Part shown: positions 24,423-33,443 of the stretch, one piece after another
Layout: each line of letters starts with the position of its first letter
Position numbering within the stretch: the first letter of the stretch is position 1
Origin: Gallionella sp.
GTDB taxonomy: Bacteria > Pseudomonadota > Gammaproteobacteria > Burkholderiales > Gallionellaceae
Assembly: GCA_028687575.1 (NCBI GenBank)
Contig: JAQTZW010000004.1
Location: forward strand, 1-64,000
Length of the DNA: 64,000 nt
Direction: 5' to 3'
Made by a program: the position numbers and the translations under genes
Notes under the pieces: model-generated
Told to the model about the DNA's origin: nothing
The model's database searches: none
The model's input: the letters and a program-made list of their open reading frames with translations, nothing else

Positions 24423-24450
24423 AAACAGATGCGAATTGACGCATCTGTTT
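24423..24450 (+). terminator. Hairpin after glmS
   Basis: AAACAGATGCG (24423-24433) pairs perfectly with CGCATCTGTTT (24440-24450) around a 6-base loop, 35 bases after the glmS stop. The terminal TTTG gives a short T-tract, so this is probably the glmUS terminator, weaker than the one after atpC. Confidence 0.7.
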
Positions 24451-24527
24451 GCGCTATCAACGCGCACGATAAATGTGCACCATACTCCTGTAACTATCAG
24501 ACTTTTTCAGTTAATACGGAGTAGAGA

Positions 24528-25292
24528 ATGGCGGTCGTCGCCGTGTTCAATCAAAAGGGGGGGGTGGGCAAAACCACCACCTGTCTCAATGTAACCGCAG
24601 CATTGAGCATTGCAGGCACCAATCCTGTCGCGCTTGATCTGGATCCGCAAGGTCATCTGACGTTGGCCAGCGGGGTCGGGCATGTCACGTCTGACCACAG
24701 CATGGCTGCGTTCTTCAATCACAAGACTCCCTTGGTGCAGTTGTTGCAGGATACATCGCGGGGCTGGCAAATCGCCCCGGCTTCACTGGAACTGGCCAAA
24801 CTAGATGCGCTGCTGGGCAGCGACCCCCATGCCGCCTCTCTCCTGAAAAAAGGCTTGCAGGAAGACCTCGCGCTGACCGGGGCTCCCATCATGATTGACT
24901 GCTGTCCGATGCTGGGCGTGCTGACACTGAACGCCTTGCTGGCGGCAGATCGCGTGCTGGTGCCGGTCTCGGCGGATTTTCTGTCGCTGCAGGGTGTGCA
25001 GCGTTTGGACAGTGCTCTGAATGTGCTGGAAAAGAAGTTAAGCCGCAAGATCCCCCGCCGCATTCTGGTAACCCGCTTCGACTCGCGTCGCAAGCTATCC
25101 TACGACATCTACGACAAATTGCGGGATCAGTTTGGCTCGCTGATCTGCAATACCCGTATCGGCGAGAACGTGGCGCTGGCGACCAGCCCGATGCACGGCA
25201 TTGATGTATTCGAATACGACAATCACAGCACAGGCGCGGCAGATTACCGCGCACTGGCCAAAGAACTCTGGGAAAGCGGATTCTTTGCCTGA
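24528..25292 (+). CDS. Orphan ParA-family ATPase
   Basis: The 254-residue product is a complete Walker-type ATPase with the deviant Walker A KGGVGKTTT (about residues 10-18), the LDLDPQGHLTLASG segment and the Walker B-like PIMIDCCPML. Two-thirds of the sequence follows chromosomal ParA, but it differs from the parA at 12.3 kb and has no parB neighbour. The next gene, ubiB, is convergent, with the two stops 6 bases apart. Such orphan ParA/MinD-like ATPases often position cargo other than chromosomes; no cargo can be named here. Its GC content is much higher than the upstream block. Confidence 0.85.
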   Translation: MAVVAVFNQKGGVGKTTTCLNVTAALSIAGTNPVALDLDPQGHLTLASGVGHVTSDHSMAAFFNHKTPLVQLLQDTSRGWQIAPASLELAKLDALLGSDPHAASLLKKGLQEDLALTGAPIMIDCCPMLGVLTLNALLAADRVLVPVSADFLSLQGVQRLDSALNVLEKKLSRKIPRRILVTRFDSRRKLSYDIYDKLRDQFGSLICNTRIGENVALATSPMHGIDVFEYDNHSTGAADYRALAKELWESGFFA

Positions 25293-25298
25293 GCGGCG

Positions 25299-26822
25299 TT
25301 ACCCTACCAGCAGCAACACCATCCACACCAGTTGCATCAACAGAATGCCGGCAATGACGGTCAACAAAGTGTTGCGCTGTTGCTGCTGTTTGAGCAGCAA
25401 CAGCATGGCACTCTTCAAATCCTCAGAAGGATTGTCATTCAGGCGCTGATGCAGCAATCGGGGAAGTTGCGGCAACAGTGTCGCGTAGTTGGGCGCTTCT
25501 TCGCGCAGGGCCTTAAAGAAACCGCGCCAGCCGACCTGTTCGCTCATCCAGCGTTCCAGCCAGGGCTTGGCGGTCTTCCAGAGATCGAGTTCGGGGTCGA
25601 GTTGAATGCCCAGACCCTCGATATTGAGCAGGGTCTTTTGCAGCAACACCAGTTGCGGCTGGATTTCGATGCCGAAGCGCCTTGAGGTCTGGAACAGTTT
25701 CAGCAACACGCGGCCAAAAGACACCTCGCGCAAGGGCCGGTCGAAGATCGGTTCGCAAACCGCACGGATGGCCGCTTCCAGTTCATCAACGCGTGTTTCA
25801 CGAGGCGCCCAGCCTGACTCGATGTGCACCTCGGCCACACGCTTATAGTCGCGGCGGAAAAAGGCGATGAAGTTCTGCGCGAGGTAATGCTTGTCGGTAT
25901 CGGTCAGCGTGCCCATGATGCCGAAATCGAGCGCGATGTAGCGACCGTCGGCGGCCACCTGCACATTGCCCGGATGCATGTCGGCATGGAAGAAACCGTC
26001 GCGAAAGACCTGGGTGTAGAAGATCTCCACCCCGTTGGCAGCCAGCTTGGGGATATCCACCCCGGCATCGCGCAGCGCATCCACCTGGCTGATGGGCATG
26101 CCGTACATGCGCTCCATCACCATCACATCACTGGTGCAGTAGTCCCAGTACATTTCGGGAATCAGCAGCAGGTTGGAATTGGCAAAATTGCGCTTGAGCA
26201 GACTGCCGCTGGCAGCCTCGCGGGTCAGATCCAGCTCATCGGTCAGGTGTTTCTCGAATTCCTCGATCACCAGTCTCGGCTTGAGGCGGCGGCCATCGGC
26301 CCACAGCCATTCGATCAGGTCGGCAGCGATCTTCAGCAGCGCGATGTCGTGCGCAATGATGGGCTTGATGTTGGGGCGGAGTATCTTGACCGCCACTTCG
26401 CGGCCATCGTGCAGCACGGCGAAATGCACCTGGGCGACGGAGGCACTGGCAATCGGCGTTTCCTCGAAACTGCGGAACACTTCGAGCAACGGCTTGCCGT
26501 AGGACGCTTCCAGCAGGGAAATGGCCAGTGCGGAGGGGAAAGGCGGCACCTGATCCTGCAATTTGGCCAATTCATCGGCCAGGTCGAGCGGCATCAGGTC
26601 GCGGCGCGTGGACAGCATCTGGCCGAACTTGACAAAAATCGGCCCCAGACTCTCCAGTGCCAGACGCAAGCGTACGGCGCGCGGCGTGGAGGTGTTGCGG
26701 ATAAAGAGCAACGCCTTGAGCGGGTAATGCAGCCAGCCGATGCGTTCATGTGACAGCAGGAATTCATCCAGCCCGAAACGCAGTACGACGAAGATGATCC
26801 TGAATAAACGGAACAAGCGCAT
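25299..26822 (-). CDS. ubiB: Ubiquinone biosynthesis kinase-like protein UbiB
   Basis: UbiB is an atypical ADCK-family ATPase needed for ubiquinone biosynthesis. The 507-residue product has the family KxGQ motif ([14 protein letters not shown]), the Ala-rich loop SASVAQVH, the lysine-bearing VAVKILRP, and HADMHPGNV with the catalytic Asp. A hydrophobic C-terminal tail (about residues 482-507) anchors it to the membrane. The frame is open to 26915, but [17 protein letters not shown] is the family N-terminus. It starts one base after the ubiJ stop, so the two are one unit. Confidence 0.96.
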   Translation of the reverse strand: MRLFRLFRIIFVVLRFGLDEFLLSHERIGWLHYPLKALLFIRNTSTPRAVRLRLALESLGPIFVKFGQMLSTRRDLMPLDLADELAKLQDQVPPFPSALAISLLEASYGKPLLEVFRSFEETPIASASVAQVHFAVLHDGREVAVKILRPNIKPIIAHDIALLKIAADLIEWLWADGRRLKPRLVIEEFEKHLTDELDLTREAASGSLLKRNFANSNLLLIPEMYWDYCTSDVMVMERMYGMPISQVDALRDAGVDIPKLAANGVEIFYTQVFRDGFFHADMHPGNVQVAADGRYIALDFGIMGTLTDTDKHYLAQNFIAFFRRDYKRVAEVHIESGWAPRETRVDELEAAIRAVCEPIFDRPLREVSFGRVLLKLFQTSRRFGIEIQPQLVLLQKTLLNIEGLGIQLDPELDLWKTAKPWLERWMSEQVGWRGFFKALREEAPNYATLLPQLPRLLHQRLNDNPSEDLKSAMLLLLKQQQQRNTLLTVIAGILLMQLVWMVLLLVG

Positions 26823-26823
26823 A

Positions 26824-27405
26824 TTATTTGACCGGGGTTTGCGTAAGGCGCCTGACGCGCTGCTCAAGCCGCGCGATGTCATCACGCAGCGTGTCCACTT
26901 GCTGGATAAACGCATGGAGCTGCTGCGGCTTGGCGATCTGGGGATTTTCCTCGGTCAGGTATTCTGCCGCTGCCTGCGCCAGATTGGTCGCCGAAGAACT
27001 CAGTTGTTGTCGCTTGGCGTGCGCGGCCTGCACGATGCGCTCGGAGGCGATGTCGCCGGTGAAATGGCTCAAGTCCTCGGCAACATCCCAGCGCAGGTTG
27101 CGCGACAGAAAGAAAATTTCCGTCAGCAGCGCCGCATCGCCGGTGCTGCGTATTTCGGCATTAGCCTGTTCGTCGTGCAGCGCCAGCCGAGGCAGCAGCG
27201 ACGGCGCGATCACGCAATGCGCGTCGGCGCTGCTATCAGGCTCGGCACTGAGCAGCGTGCCGTCAGGCAGGATGGTGTAGGCAAAGGACAGCGGCGCGAT
27301 ATCGAAGCGCACCGTCTTGCCGGAAAAGCGCGCCAGGCGTTTGAGCGCCCAACCGTTCTGCATGAGCAAATGATTGAGTGCGGCGGCAGTAGGATGGGCG
27401 AACAT
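26824..27405 (-). CDS. ubiJ: Ubiquinone biosynthesis accessory factor UbiJ (SCP2 domain)
   Basis: UbiJ is a lipid-binding accessory of the soluble Ubi complex. The 193-residue product has an SCP2-like N-terminal domain (about residues 10-110, with [13 protein letters not shown] and [12 protein letters not shown]) and a C-terminal coiled coil (residues 160-190). Pairing with ubiB matches the E. coli ubiE-ubiJ-ubiB set, although here ubiE is about 7 kb away. Sequence identity in this family is low, so position carries weight. Confidence 0.85.
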   Translation of the reverse strand: MFAHPTAAALNHLLMQNGWALKRLARFSGKTVRFDIAPLSFAYTILPDGTLLSAEPDSSADAHCVIAPSLLPRLALHDEQANAEIRSTGDAALLTEIFFLSRNLRWDVAEDLSHFTGDIASERIVQAAHAKRQQLSSSATNLAQAAAEYLTEENPQIAKPQQLHAFIQQVDTLRDDIARLEQRVRRLTQTPVK

Positions 27406-27411
27406 GATGGT

Positions 27412-28269
27412 TTAGTGCAGCGTGGTTTGCTGGATGCCGGCCAGCAGCCAGACCGACTTGTCGTCCTTGAGATTTTTCTGCACATGCCAGATCTCGTCCA
27501 CATTGTCCGGCGCGCCATTGTTCTCGGTCAGCTGGCCGGTGAAGCGCACGCTGGCGATTGCCATGTCACCCTCGTTGGCGACTTCCAGCAGCTCGGCATG
27601 GATGGCCAGCACGTCGGTCTTTTGCGGGGTGGCATCGCGTTCCTGCAACTGCATGGAGATTTCGGCGAACATCTCCGGCGTGGTGTATTCGCGGATGTCG
27701 TTCAAGTCCTTGCGGTCGTTGGCCGCCTGCAGACGGATGAACGAAGTCTTGGCGCTGCGCAGGAAGCTTTCCACCGGGAAGTCGGCGGGAATGTTGCCGC
27801 TCGCGGAGGCCTCGCTGACGGAAGCCACAGAAGCCACGCTGCTGCCGGCTTGCTCAACCGGTTGCGGTGCCGAATAGGGCGCACCCGAGCCGGCGTATTG
27901 CATCGCCGGTTGCTGCTGTTTGCGGCGCAACACCGAGACCAGCATCATCACCGCGAAAACGGCCAGCATGATCATCAGTATCGTGCCCATGCCTTCGCCC
28001 AGACCCAGATGGGCGAACAGCGCGCCCAATCCCAGGCCGAGCGCCAGACCGGTCAGCGGGCCCAGCCACTTGTTGCCGGGTTTGGCCGGAGCTGCGCCCT
28101 GTGCCGGTGTCGGAGCGGGCGCAGCGGCGGGAGCGCGCTGTGGTTGCGGGGTCATCGAACGTTGCTTGCCGAAGCTACCGCCGCCACCAAAGCGTTTTGC
28201 TTCCGCAGTCGCGGTAAACAGGCTCAAACAGGTCAGGGCAATCGTCAACAACATCAAAAATCTTTTCAT
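27412..28269 (-). CDS. Tim44-like domain membrane protein
   Basis: The 285-residue product has an N-terminal signal or anchor (MKRFLMLLTIALTCLSLF), then a Gly-rich stretch (FGGGGSFG), a Pro/Ala-rich linker, two membrane segments (about residues 70-112), a second linker, and a C-terminal Tim44-like domain of about 130 residues (from IPADFPVESFL to the end). Proteins of this type are common in betaproteobacteria, with no established bacterial role. The start was chosen at the signal-like ATG at 28269; the frame opens further upstream to 28380. The gene ends 6 bases before ubiJ and is probably transcribed with ubiJ-ubiB. Confidence 0.85.
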   Translation of the reverse strand: MKRFLMLLTIALTCLSLFTATAEAKRFGGGGSFGKQRSMTPQPQRAPAAAPAPTPAQGAAPAKPGNKWLGPLTGLALGLGLGALFAHLGLGEGMGTILMIMLAVFAVMMLVSVLRRKQQQPAMQYAGSGAPYSAPQPVEQAGSSVASVASVSEASASGNIPADFPVESFLRSAKTSFIRLQAANDRKDLNDIREYTTPEMFAEISMQLQERDATPQKTDVLAIHAELLEVANEGDMAIASVRFTGQLTENNGAPDNVDEIWHVQKNLKDDKSVWLLAGIQQTTLH

Positions 28270-28394
28270 ATCTTCCTCATAGGATGGGTAAAGCCAAAGC
28301 GGGCAGAAGTATACCACTGCTCCCCACGGCGTATGGATGCAGGCCTCGGGCAACGCGGCGGTGGATAAGTTCCTCCACACCCGAACCGGGCAAA

Positions 28395-29054
28395 CTAGAA
28401 CGCCGCTTCATGCACGAACTCCAGCTTTTCGCCGGTGACCGGATGGTCGAATCCCAACAGCTGGGCATGAAGCATCAGCCGGGCGGCGGGCATGCCGCCA
28501 TACAGCGCATCGCCCAGTATCGGATGTCCGATGGCGCTCAGATGCACCCTGAGTTGGTGGGTGCGGCCGGTGACCGGTTCGAGTTCCAATCGTGACAGGT
28601 CGCGCTGTTCATCGTAGTCGAGCAAGCGGTAGCGGGTCAGTGACGGTTTTCCCGTTGCGGCATCTATTTTGCGCAATGGGCGGTTTGGCCAGTCGGCGAC
28701 GATGGGCAGGTCTATCTCCCCGGCATCGGCAGCGGGCCGGCCCTGCACCAGCGCGCAATAGCGCTTGGCTACTTCGCGCTCGCGGAACATCTCGGACAGC
28801 CGCCGCTGCATTTCAGGGCCGCGCGCGAACAGCAGCAGGCCGGAGGTCGCCATGTCCAGCCGGTGCACCACCAGCGCGTCCGGGCATTCGGCCTGGATGC
28901 GGGTGGACAGGCAGTCCTGCTTGTCTGGTCCGCGCCCCGGCACGGACAGCATGCCGGCCGGCTTGTTTACGACCAGCAGCGAGTCGTCGCAGTACACGAT
29001 CTGGGGTGGCCGGTCCGGCGGCGGGACGGGCGGGAGCAGGCGGGGAGAGGTCAT
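28395..29054 (-). CDS. rluA: Dual-specificity pseudouridine synthase RluA
   Basis: RluA makes pseudouridine 746 in 23S rRNA and 32 in several tRNAs. The 219-residue product equals E. coli RluA in length. The catalytic HRLDMATSGLL motif carries the Asp nucleophile (about residue 67), and NKPAGMLSVPGR, DWPNRP, TGRTHQLRVH and GHPILGDALYG follow. RluA-specific features (DWPNRP, the 219-residue length and lack of an S4 domain) set it apart from RluC and RluD. A 125-base gap separates it from the Tim44-like gene. Confidence 0.93.
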   Translation of the reverse strand: MTSPRLLPPVPPPDRPPQIVYCDDSLLVVNKPAGMLSVPGRGPDKQDCLSTRIQAECPDALVVHRLDMATSGLLLFARGPEMQRRLSEMFREREVAKRYCALVQGRPAADAGEIDLPIVADWPNRPLRKIDAATGKPSLTRYRLLDYDEQRDLSRLELEPVTGRTHQLRVHLSAIGHPILGDALYGGMPAARLMLHAQLLGFDHPVTGEKLEFVHEAAF

Positions 29055-29114
29055 ACTGGGCGCAGTTGGCTTTGGGAAGAACGACTGCGCGACAGTATGC
29101 CAGCAAATCCCCTG

Positions 29115-31628
29115 TCAGATGAACAGCGTGGTGCCAGATTCGGATGCTTCGCCGATAAAGGCCGCCACGCCGCCGATCTCCACACCGTCTATCAGTTCGC
29201 TGCGGTCTATGCCCATCACGTCCATGGACATCTGGCAGGCGATCAGTTGCGCGCCGCCCTCGATCAGGCTTTGCAGCAGGTGGCCCGGCGTTTCGACACC
29301 CTTGTCATGCATCACCTTGCGGATCATTTTCGCCCCCAGCCCGTGCATGTCCATCTTCGAGATCGAAGTGAGATGATCCACGTCGCTAGGCAGCATGGAG
29401 CTGAACATGCGGTCCATCAGCGGCTTTTCGCGGGCCGGCGCATCGGAACGGCGCAGCACGTCCAAGCCCCAGAAGGTGAAGAACAGGCTGACCGGTTTGC
29501 CCATCGCAAGTGCGCCGTTGGCGATGATCATGCTGGCCATCACCTTGTCCAGATCGTCCGAGAACACCACCAGCGTGAACTTGTCGCGGATGGCGGCTGG
29601 CGCGGCGGATGTCGGTGCCGGAGCGGGCTGGTTCTTGCGCAGCAGCACCACGATCAGACCCTTGTCGGACTTGATCGACAGCACCTCGTTGCCGGTCTTG
29701 TTCGCCCAGGCGCGGATGTCGCGGCCAAAGGCCGGGTCGGAGGCGGTGACTTCTAGCAGTTCGCCGGTATCCAGCGCTTCCATCGCCTTGTAGGTCTTCA
29801 TGATCGGGCCGGGGCATTGCAGCCCCACCGCGTTGAGCGCATGCACCCTGCCGCTGCTGCCAGCGGCGACCAGTGCTGCGCTGACCACGCAACTGCCGCT
29901 GCGTTCGGCCTCAATCTCGGCTGGGTCGCGGCGCTTGATGTCCTCGTAGTCGAAGATGTCTGGGTTGGCCTGCTTGTCCACCGCCCAGGAATAGGTCTTG
30001 TAACCGCCGGACAAATTCCTGACCTGCGTGAAGCCGTGCTGTTTGAGGATGCGGTAGGCCAGATAGCCGCGCAGGCCGATCTGACAGAACAGCACCACGG
30101 GCTGGTCGCGGTCGAGTTCGTGCAGGTGTTCGCGCAGTTGGTTGACGTCTATGTTGCGGGCGGTCGGGATGGAGCCGAAGCTGTATTCTTCTGCCGTGCG
30201 CACGTCCAGCAGTTGCAGACCCGTATCCGGCTGCGTCAGATGCTGGTGCAATTCCTTCCACTCGATCATCTCGTGCGATTTGTTCAGCACGTTGATCGCC
30301 ACGTAGCCGGCGATATTGACCGGGTCCTTGGCCGAGCCGAACGGCGGCGCGTAGGCCAGTTCCAGTTCGGCCAGATCTTCCACGCCGAGGTTGCCGTGAA
30401 TCGCGGTGGCGATCACGTCTATGCGCTTGTCCGCACCGTCCGCACCCACCGCCTGCGCGCCCAGTATCTGCCCTGCCGGGGTGAACAGCAGCTTCAGACT
30501 GATCTGTTTCGCGCCGGGGTAATAGCTGGCGTGTGAGCCGCTGTGCGTGATGCAGCTCAAAAACGGGATGCCGGCGGCGTTCAGCTGCTTCTCGTTCAGG
30601 CCGGTGGTCGCGGCGGCGAGGTCGAAGGCCTTGAGAATGGAGGTACTTTGCGTGCCGCGATAGCTTTTGACGTTGCCCTGCACGATATTGTCGGCAGCCA
30701 TGCGCCCCTGCCGGTTGGCAGGTCCCGCCAGCGGGATCAGCGCCTGACGACCGCTGATGGATTGCGTCACCTCGATGGCGTCGCCCACCGCGTAGATATC
30801 CGGGTCGGAAGTTTGCAGGTGCGCGTTCACCTTGATGCCGCCGGTCTCGCCCAACTCCAGCCCGCAGGCGCGCGCCAGCGTGGTCTCGGGACGCACGCCG
30901 ATGGCCAGGATTACCATGTCGGCCTGCAGGCGGCGACCGCTGCCCAGATACACCACGGTGTGGTCGCCCTTGTCCTCGAATCGCTCCACCTTGTCGGACA
31001 GGTAAAGCTCGACGTTCTTGTCCTTCATGTGGGCATGCACGATAGCCGCCATCTCGTAGTCCAGCGGCAGCAGGATCTGGTCGGCACCTTCCACCAGCGT
31101 AGTGAAAATGCCCTTCTCGTGCAGGTTCTCCGCCACCTCGATGCCGATGAAGCCGCCGCCGATAACCACGGCGCGGCGCGGGCGGTGAGCGTCGAGATGG
31201 GCCATGATGCGGTCCAGATCGGGGATGTTGCGCAAGCCGAAGATACGCGGCGTATCAATGCCGGGCAGCTTGGGGCGCACCGGCTCGGCGCCGGGCGAGA
31301 GCAGCAGCTTGTCGTAGGATTCGTCGTACTCGTCGCCGCTGGCAAGATCGCGCAGGCGCACCACCTTGGCCGCGCGGTCTATCGCGATGGCCTCGGTGCG
31401 GCTCCTCACATCCACGCGGTAGCGTTGCTCGAAGGCAGGCTCCGAAGTCACCAGCAACTGATCGCGCTGCTCGATGGTGCCGGAAAGATGGTAAGGCAGG
31501 CCGCAGTTGGCGAAGCTGATGTACGGGCCGCGCTCGATCATGACGATCTCGGCGCTCTCGTCGTTGCGGCGTATCCGGGCCGCTGCCGTGGCGCCGCCAG
31601 CGACGCCGCCTATGATGATGACTTTCAT
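29115..31628 (-). CDS. Four-domain fusion: CoA-disulfide reductase-type flavoprotein, rhodanese, TusA and DsrE domains
   Basis: The 837-residue product joins four sulfur-chemistry modules. Residues 1-450 are a FAD/NAD(P)H reductase of the CoA-disulfide reductase group (GGVAGGATAAARIRR; redox Cys42 in FANCGLPYH; GGGFIGIEVAE; YAVGDA). A rhodanese domain (about 460-560) has the active loop CQIGLRG. A TusA-like domain (about 595-665) has the LQCPGPI sulfur-carrier Cys. A DsrE-type domain (about 685-837) contains LIACQMSMDVMG with a candidate Cys. All four key cysteines are present, which suggests persulfide or polysulfide relay in the cytoplasm; the substrate is inferred. AAGGAAA precedes the ATG. 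The 266-base gap to the next gene holds an AT-rich stretch at 31831-31854, probably its promoter, and nothing else recognised. Confidence 0.9.
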   Translation of the reverse strand: MKVIIIGGVAGGATAAARIRRNDESAEIVMIERGPYISFANCGLPYHLSGTIEQRDQLLVTSEPAFEQRYRVDVRSRTEAIAIDRAAKVVRLRDLASGDEYDESYDKLLLSPGAEPVRPKLPGIDTPRIFGLRNIPDLDRIMAHLDAHRPRRAVVIGGGFIGIEVAENLHEKGIFTTLVEGADQILLPLDYEMAAIVHAHMKDKNVELYLSDKVERFEDKGDHTVVYLGSGRRLQADMVILAIGVRPETTLARACGLELGETGGIKVNAHLQTSDPDIYAVGDAIEVTQSISGRQALIPLAGPANRQGRMAADNIVQGNVKSYRGTQSTSILKAFDLAAATTGLNEKQLNAAGIPFLSCITHSGSHASYYPGAKQISLKLLFTPAGQILGAQAVGADGADKRIDVIATAIHGNLGVEDLAELELAYAPPFGSAKDPVNIAGYVAINVLNKSHEMIEWKELHQHLTQPDTGLQLLDVRTAEEYSFGSIPTARNIDVNQLREHLHELDRDQPVVLFCQIGLRGYLAYRILKQHGFTQVRNLSGGYKTYSWAVDKQANPDIFDYEDIKRRDPAEIEAERSGSCVVSAALVAAGSSGRVHALNAVGLQCPGPIMKTYKAMEALDTGELLEVTASDPAFGRDIRAWANKTGNEVLSIKSDKGLIVVLLRKNQPAPAPTSAAPAAIRDKFTLVVFSDDLDKVMASMIIANGALAMGKPVSLFFTFWGLDVLRRSDAPAREKPLMDRMFSSMLPSDVDHLTSISKMDMHGLGAKMIRKVMHDKGVETPGHLLQSLIEGGAQLIACQMSMDVMGIDRSELIDGVEIGGVAAFIGEASESGTTLFI

Positions 31629-31894
31629 GATGTTTCCTTAAGTGTTGAATATCCGGGCCGCGCCAAAAATGCAGCGCGGCGAGCATGTGGGCCAAGCCGG
31701 GAGATAAACGAAGCGGACAGCAACTGAAAGAACTGACCGTGAAGGATGCCGGCAACCATACGACAATCTGCAAAGCGAACTGGAGATAACTTGGTTTGCA
31801 TTGTCGCGTAAAAGGGCAAGCTACACAAGCATATTCTAATATACTGAAATTCAGGCGCGTGGAAGAAACCAGCCGGCCACCCTGCGGGTGGCAG

Positions 31895-32089
31895 CTATTC
31901 GGTCGGGTCGGAATCGGCGCTTTGGGGTGGCGGTGGGGTGGCGGGGGTCTTTTTCGGGCGGTTCTTGCTGTCGTCGGCGAAACGGAAGCGCCCGAACAGC
32001 ACGCAGCCCTTCATGCCCAGTTCGCAAGGCTGCTGGTTCACCCGCTCGCACTTGCCGTCCAGAAGATGCGGGCAGCCCCAGTTGCTCAT
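31895..32089 (-). CDS. Cys-rich 64-residue protein
   Basis: This small protein has an N-terminal half with four regularly spaced cysteines (C6, C14, C22, C29; spacing 7, 7 and 6) in a segment resembling a small metal- or Fe-S-binding fold, then GRFRFAD and a Pro/Lys-rich tail. Its ATG overlaps the DUF302 stop (ATGA) and is preceded by GAGG, strong evidence that it is a real gene translationally coupled to DUF302. No named family was recognised. Its position before the sulfur fusion gene hints at a redox role, by inference only. Confidence 0.75.
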   Translation of the reverse strand: MSNWGCPHLLDGKCERVNQQPCELGMKGCVLFGRFRFADDSKNRPKKTPATPPPPQSADSDPTE

Positions 32090-32469
32090 GCTGCCTCGGC
32101 CATCATCAGCTTGATTGCGGCTTCCACCTCAGTAGCCACCTGCGCCAGCGTCGCATCCTGCGACAACGCCGCCAGCATGGGTTCGGGGCGGATCATGCCG
32201 ATGCGGGTCTGGCCGCCCTCGGTGTAGACCGAGATGCGGCAGGGCAGCGCCATGTTGAGTTTCATGTCGGTCGCCAGCACCCTGGATGCCTGCGCCGGGT
32301 TGCAAACTTCGAACACCCGGCACTGTTCGGGGAAAGCGAAACCCTTGCCGCGCAACGTCGCCCCCAGGTCGTGAACATGCAGCACGCCGAAGCTGTGGCG
32401 CTTCACCGCCGCTTCCAGTGCGGCGCTGGCGTCGTCAAAGGATTTCGCGGAATCAACGATGTAATACAT
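32086..32469 (-). CDS. DUF302 family protein
   Basis: The 127-residue product fits DUF302: MYYIVDSAKSFDDASAALEAA at the N-terminus in part, VLHVHDLGATL, FEVCNPAQASRVL and LPCRISVYTEGG. DUF302 proteins are small alpha/beta proteins of unknown function, often near sulfur, heavy-metal or redox genes. An AGGAG site precedes the ATG. Two cysteines (in EVCNP and LPCRI) are in the family's conserved positions. It lies 34 bases after yjdM and overlaps the Cys-rich gene by 4 bases. Confidence 0.88.
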   Translation of the reverse strand: MYYIVDSAKSFDDASAALEAAVKRHSFGVLHVHDLGATLRGKGFAFPEQCRVFEVCNPAQASRVLATDMKLNMALPCRISVYTEGGQTRIGMIRPEPMLAALSQDATLAQVATEVEAAIKLMMAEAA

Positions 32470-32503
32470 GGCAGCTCCTGAAAGGTGTGATGAAGGGCGC
32501 AGC

Positions 32504-32845
32504 TTAAGCCTTTTTCACGAATTCCGTCTTGAGTTGCATCGCGCCGATGCCGTCTATCTTGCAGTCTATGTCGTGGTCGCCGTCCACCAGGCGGATGTTC
32601 TTCACCTTGGTGCCGACCTTCACCACCGACGACGATCCTTTGATCTTCAAGTCCTTGATGACCGTCACCGTATCGCCGTCGTTCAGCACCGTGCCAAACG
32701 CGTCCTTGAACACTTTGACGGCTTCGCCTGCGTCAGCGATTGCGACCTTGGGCCACTCGTGCGCGCACTCGGGGCAGACGAAATTGTCGCCGTCTTCGTA
32801 GGTGTATTCAGACCCGCATTGCGGGCATTTCGGTAAATCGCTCAT
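32504..32845 (-). CDS. yjdM: Zinc-ribbon protein YjdM (PhnA-like)
   Basis: The 113-residue product starts with a zinc ribbon ([25 protein letters not shown]; Cys pairs at about residues 7/10 and 24/27, pairs CPQC and CPEC) and continues with the PhnA C-terminal domain ([27 protein letters not shown]). Historically called alkylphosphonate-uptake protein PhnA, it has no proven phosphonate role, so YjdM is the safer name. AGGAAA precedes the ATG. It lies between the toxin-antitoxin pair and DUF302. Confidence 0.93.
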   Translation of the reverse strand: MSDLPKCPQCGSEYTYEDGDNFVCPECAHEWPKVAIADAGEAVKVFKDAFGTVLNDGDTVTVIKDLKIKGSSSVVKVGTKVKNIRLVDGDHDIDCKIDGIGAMQLKTEFVKKA

Positions 32846-32863
32846 GGTATTTCCTGTGGTTGG

Positions 32864-33163
32864 TTAATGGTAATCGTCTTCGCGCTGGTGGCGCACGGCG
32901 AGGATAGTGACCGTATCGGTGTTCTCGATCTCGAACAGCGCGACATAGCCTGTAGCTCCGAACGGGATCAACAGCTCGCGCAGGAACGGGTTTTCCGCGT
33001 TCGCCTTGCGGCAGGAGAAAGGGAACTGCTGCAACAGCCGCATGGCTTCCGCGATGGCCGCCCGTGCGACCTGTGCTGCTGGCAAGTCGCGAGCGGCCAG
33101 AAAACCGAACAGGCGCTTCAGGTCGTCCCGCGCCGCCTGCGTGTAGCGAACCTTGAAGTTCAC
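32864..33163 (-). CDS. RelE/ParE-family toxin
   Basis: The 99-residue product has the RelE/ParE fold pattern: YTQAARDDLKRLFGFL at the N-terminus, a central FLRELLIPFG strand and C-terminal VTILAVRHQREDDYH, with the characteristic terminal HQRE(D). Toxins of this superfamily inhibit either gyrase or translation; the ParE-like C-terminus favours the first, by inference. It begins within a 4-base overlap with the antitoxin gene. Confidence 0.88.
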   Translation of the reverse strand: MNFKVRYTQAARDDLKRLFGFLAARDLPAAQVARAAIAEAMRLLQQFPFSCRKANAENPFLRELLIPFGATGYVALFEIENTDTVTILAVRHQREDDYH

Positions 33164-33432
33164 TGCCCGGCCTTCAGCTTCGCCGCTGCCAGCATGTCGT
33201 CCAGTTCCTGCAACACCTCGTCCGCCGGGAAATACACGCCCGTCCTTCTGGCTTGGTCGCGCGAGGCCAGCCCGCGCGCGATAAATTCCTGTTGCGATCG
33301 CCGCAACGCCACGTTGCGGCGCACCGCCTCCTCGACGAACGCCGACAGCGTCTCGCCGGGACGCAAAATCTCCTCGGCGGCCTGACGCAATTCAGGCTGG
33401 ACCCGCAGCGCGGGCATGGTGGCGGATTTCAT
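33160..33432 (-). CDS. Antitoxin partner of the RelE/ParE toxin
   Basis: The 90-residue product begins MKSATMPALRVQPELRQAAEE and has a probable ribbon-helix-helix N-terminal region (LRVQPELRQAAEEIL, ETLSAFVEEAVRRNV), followed by an acidic helical tail that would bind the toxin. The frame opens to 33633, but upstream residues are encoded by a dispersed repeat and look random. A palindrome 12 bases before the start is a likely operator. Exact family not recognised beyond the ParD/CopG-like pattern. Confidence 0.82.
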   Translation of the reverse strand: MKSATMPALRVQPELRQAAEEILRPGETLSAFVEEAVRRNVALRRSQQEFIARGLASRDQARRTGVYFPADEVLQELDDMLAAAKLKAGQ

Positions 33433-33443
33433 GGGTTGCTCCC

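Noticed and set aside
26740..28368. Long open frame on the plus strand opposite ubiB, ubiJ and the Tim44-like gene
   Set aside because: It lies antisense to three well-supported genes; such shadows are usual in GC-rich coding DNA and its translation has no recognisable domain.
30543..31727. Open frame antisense to the sulfur fusion gene
   Set aside because: Shadow of a strongly supported 837-residue gene.
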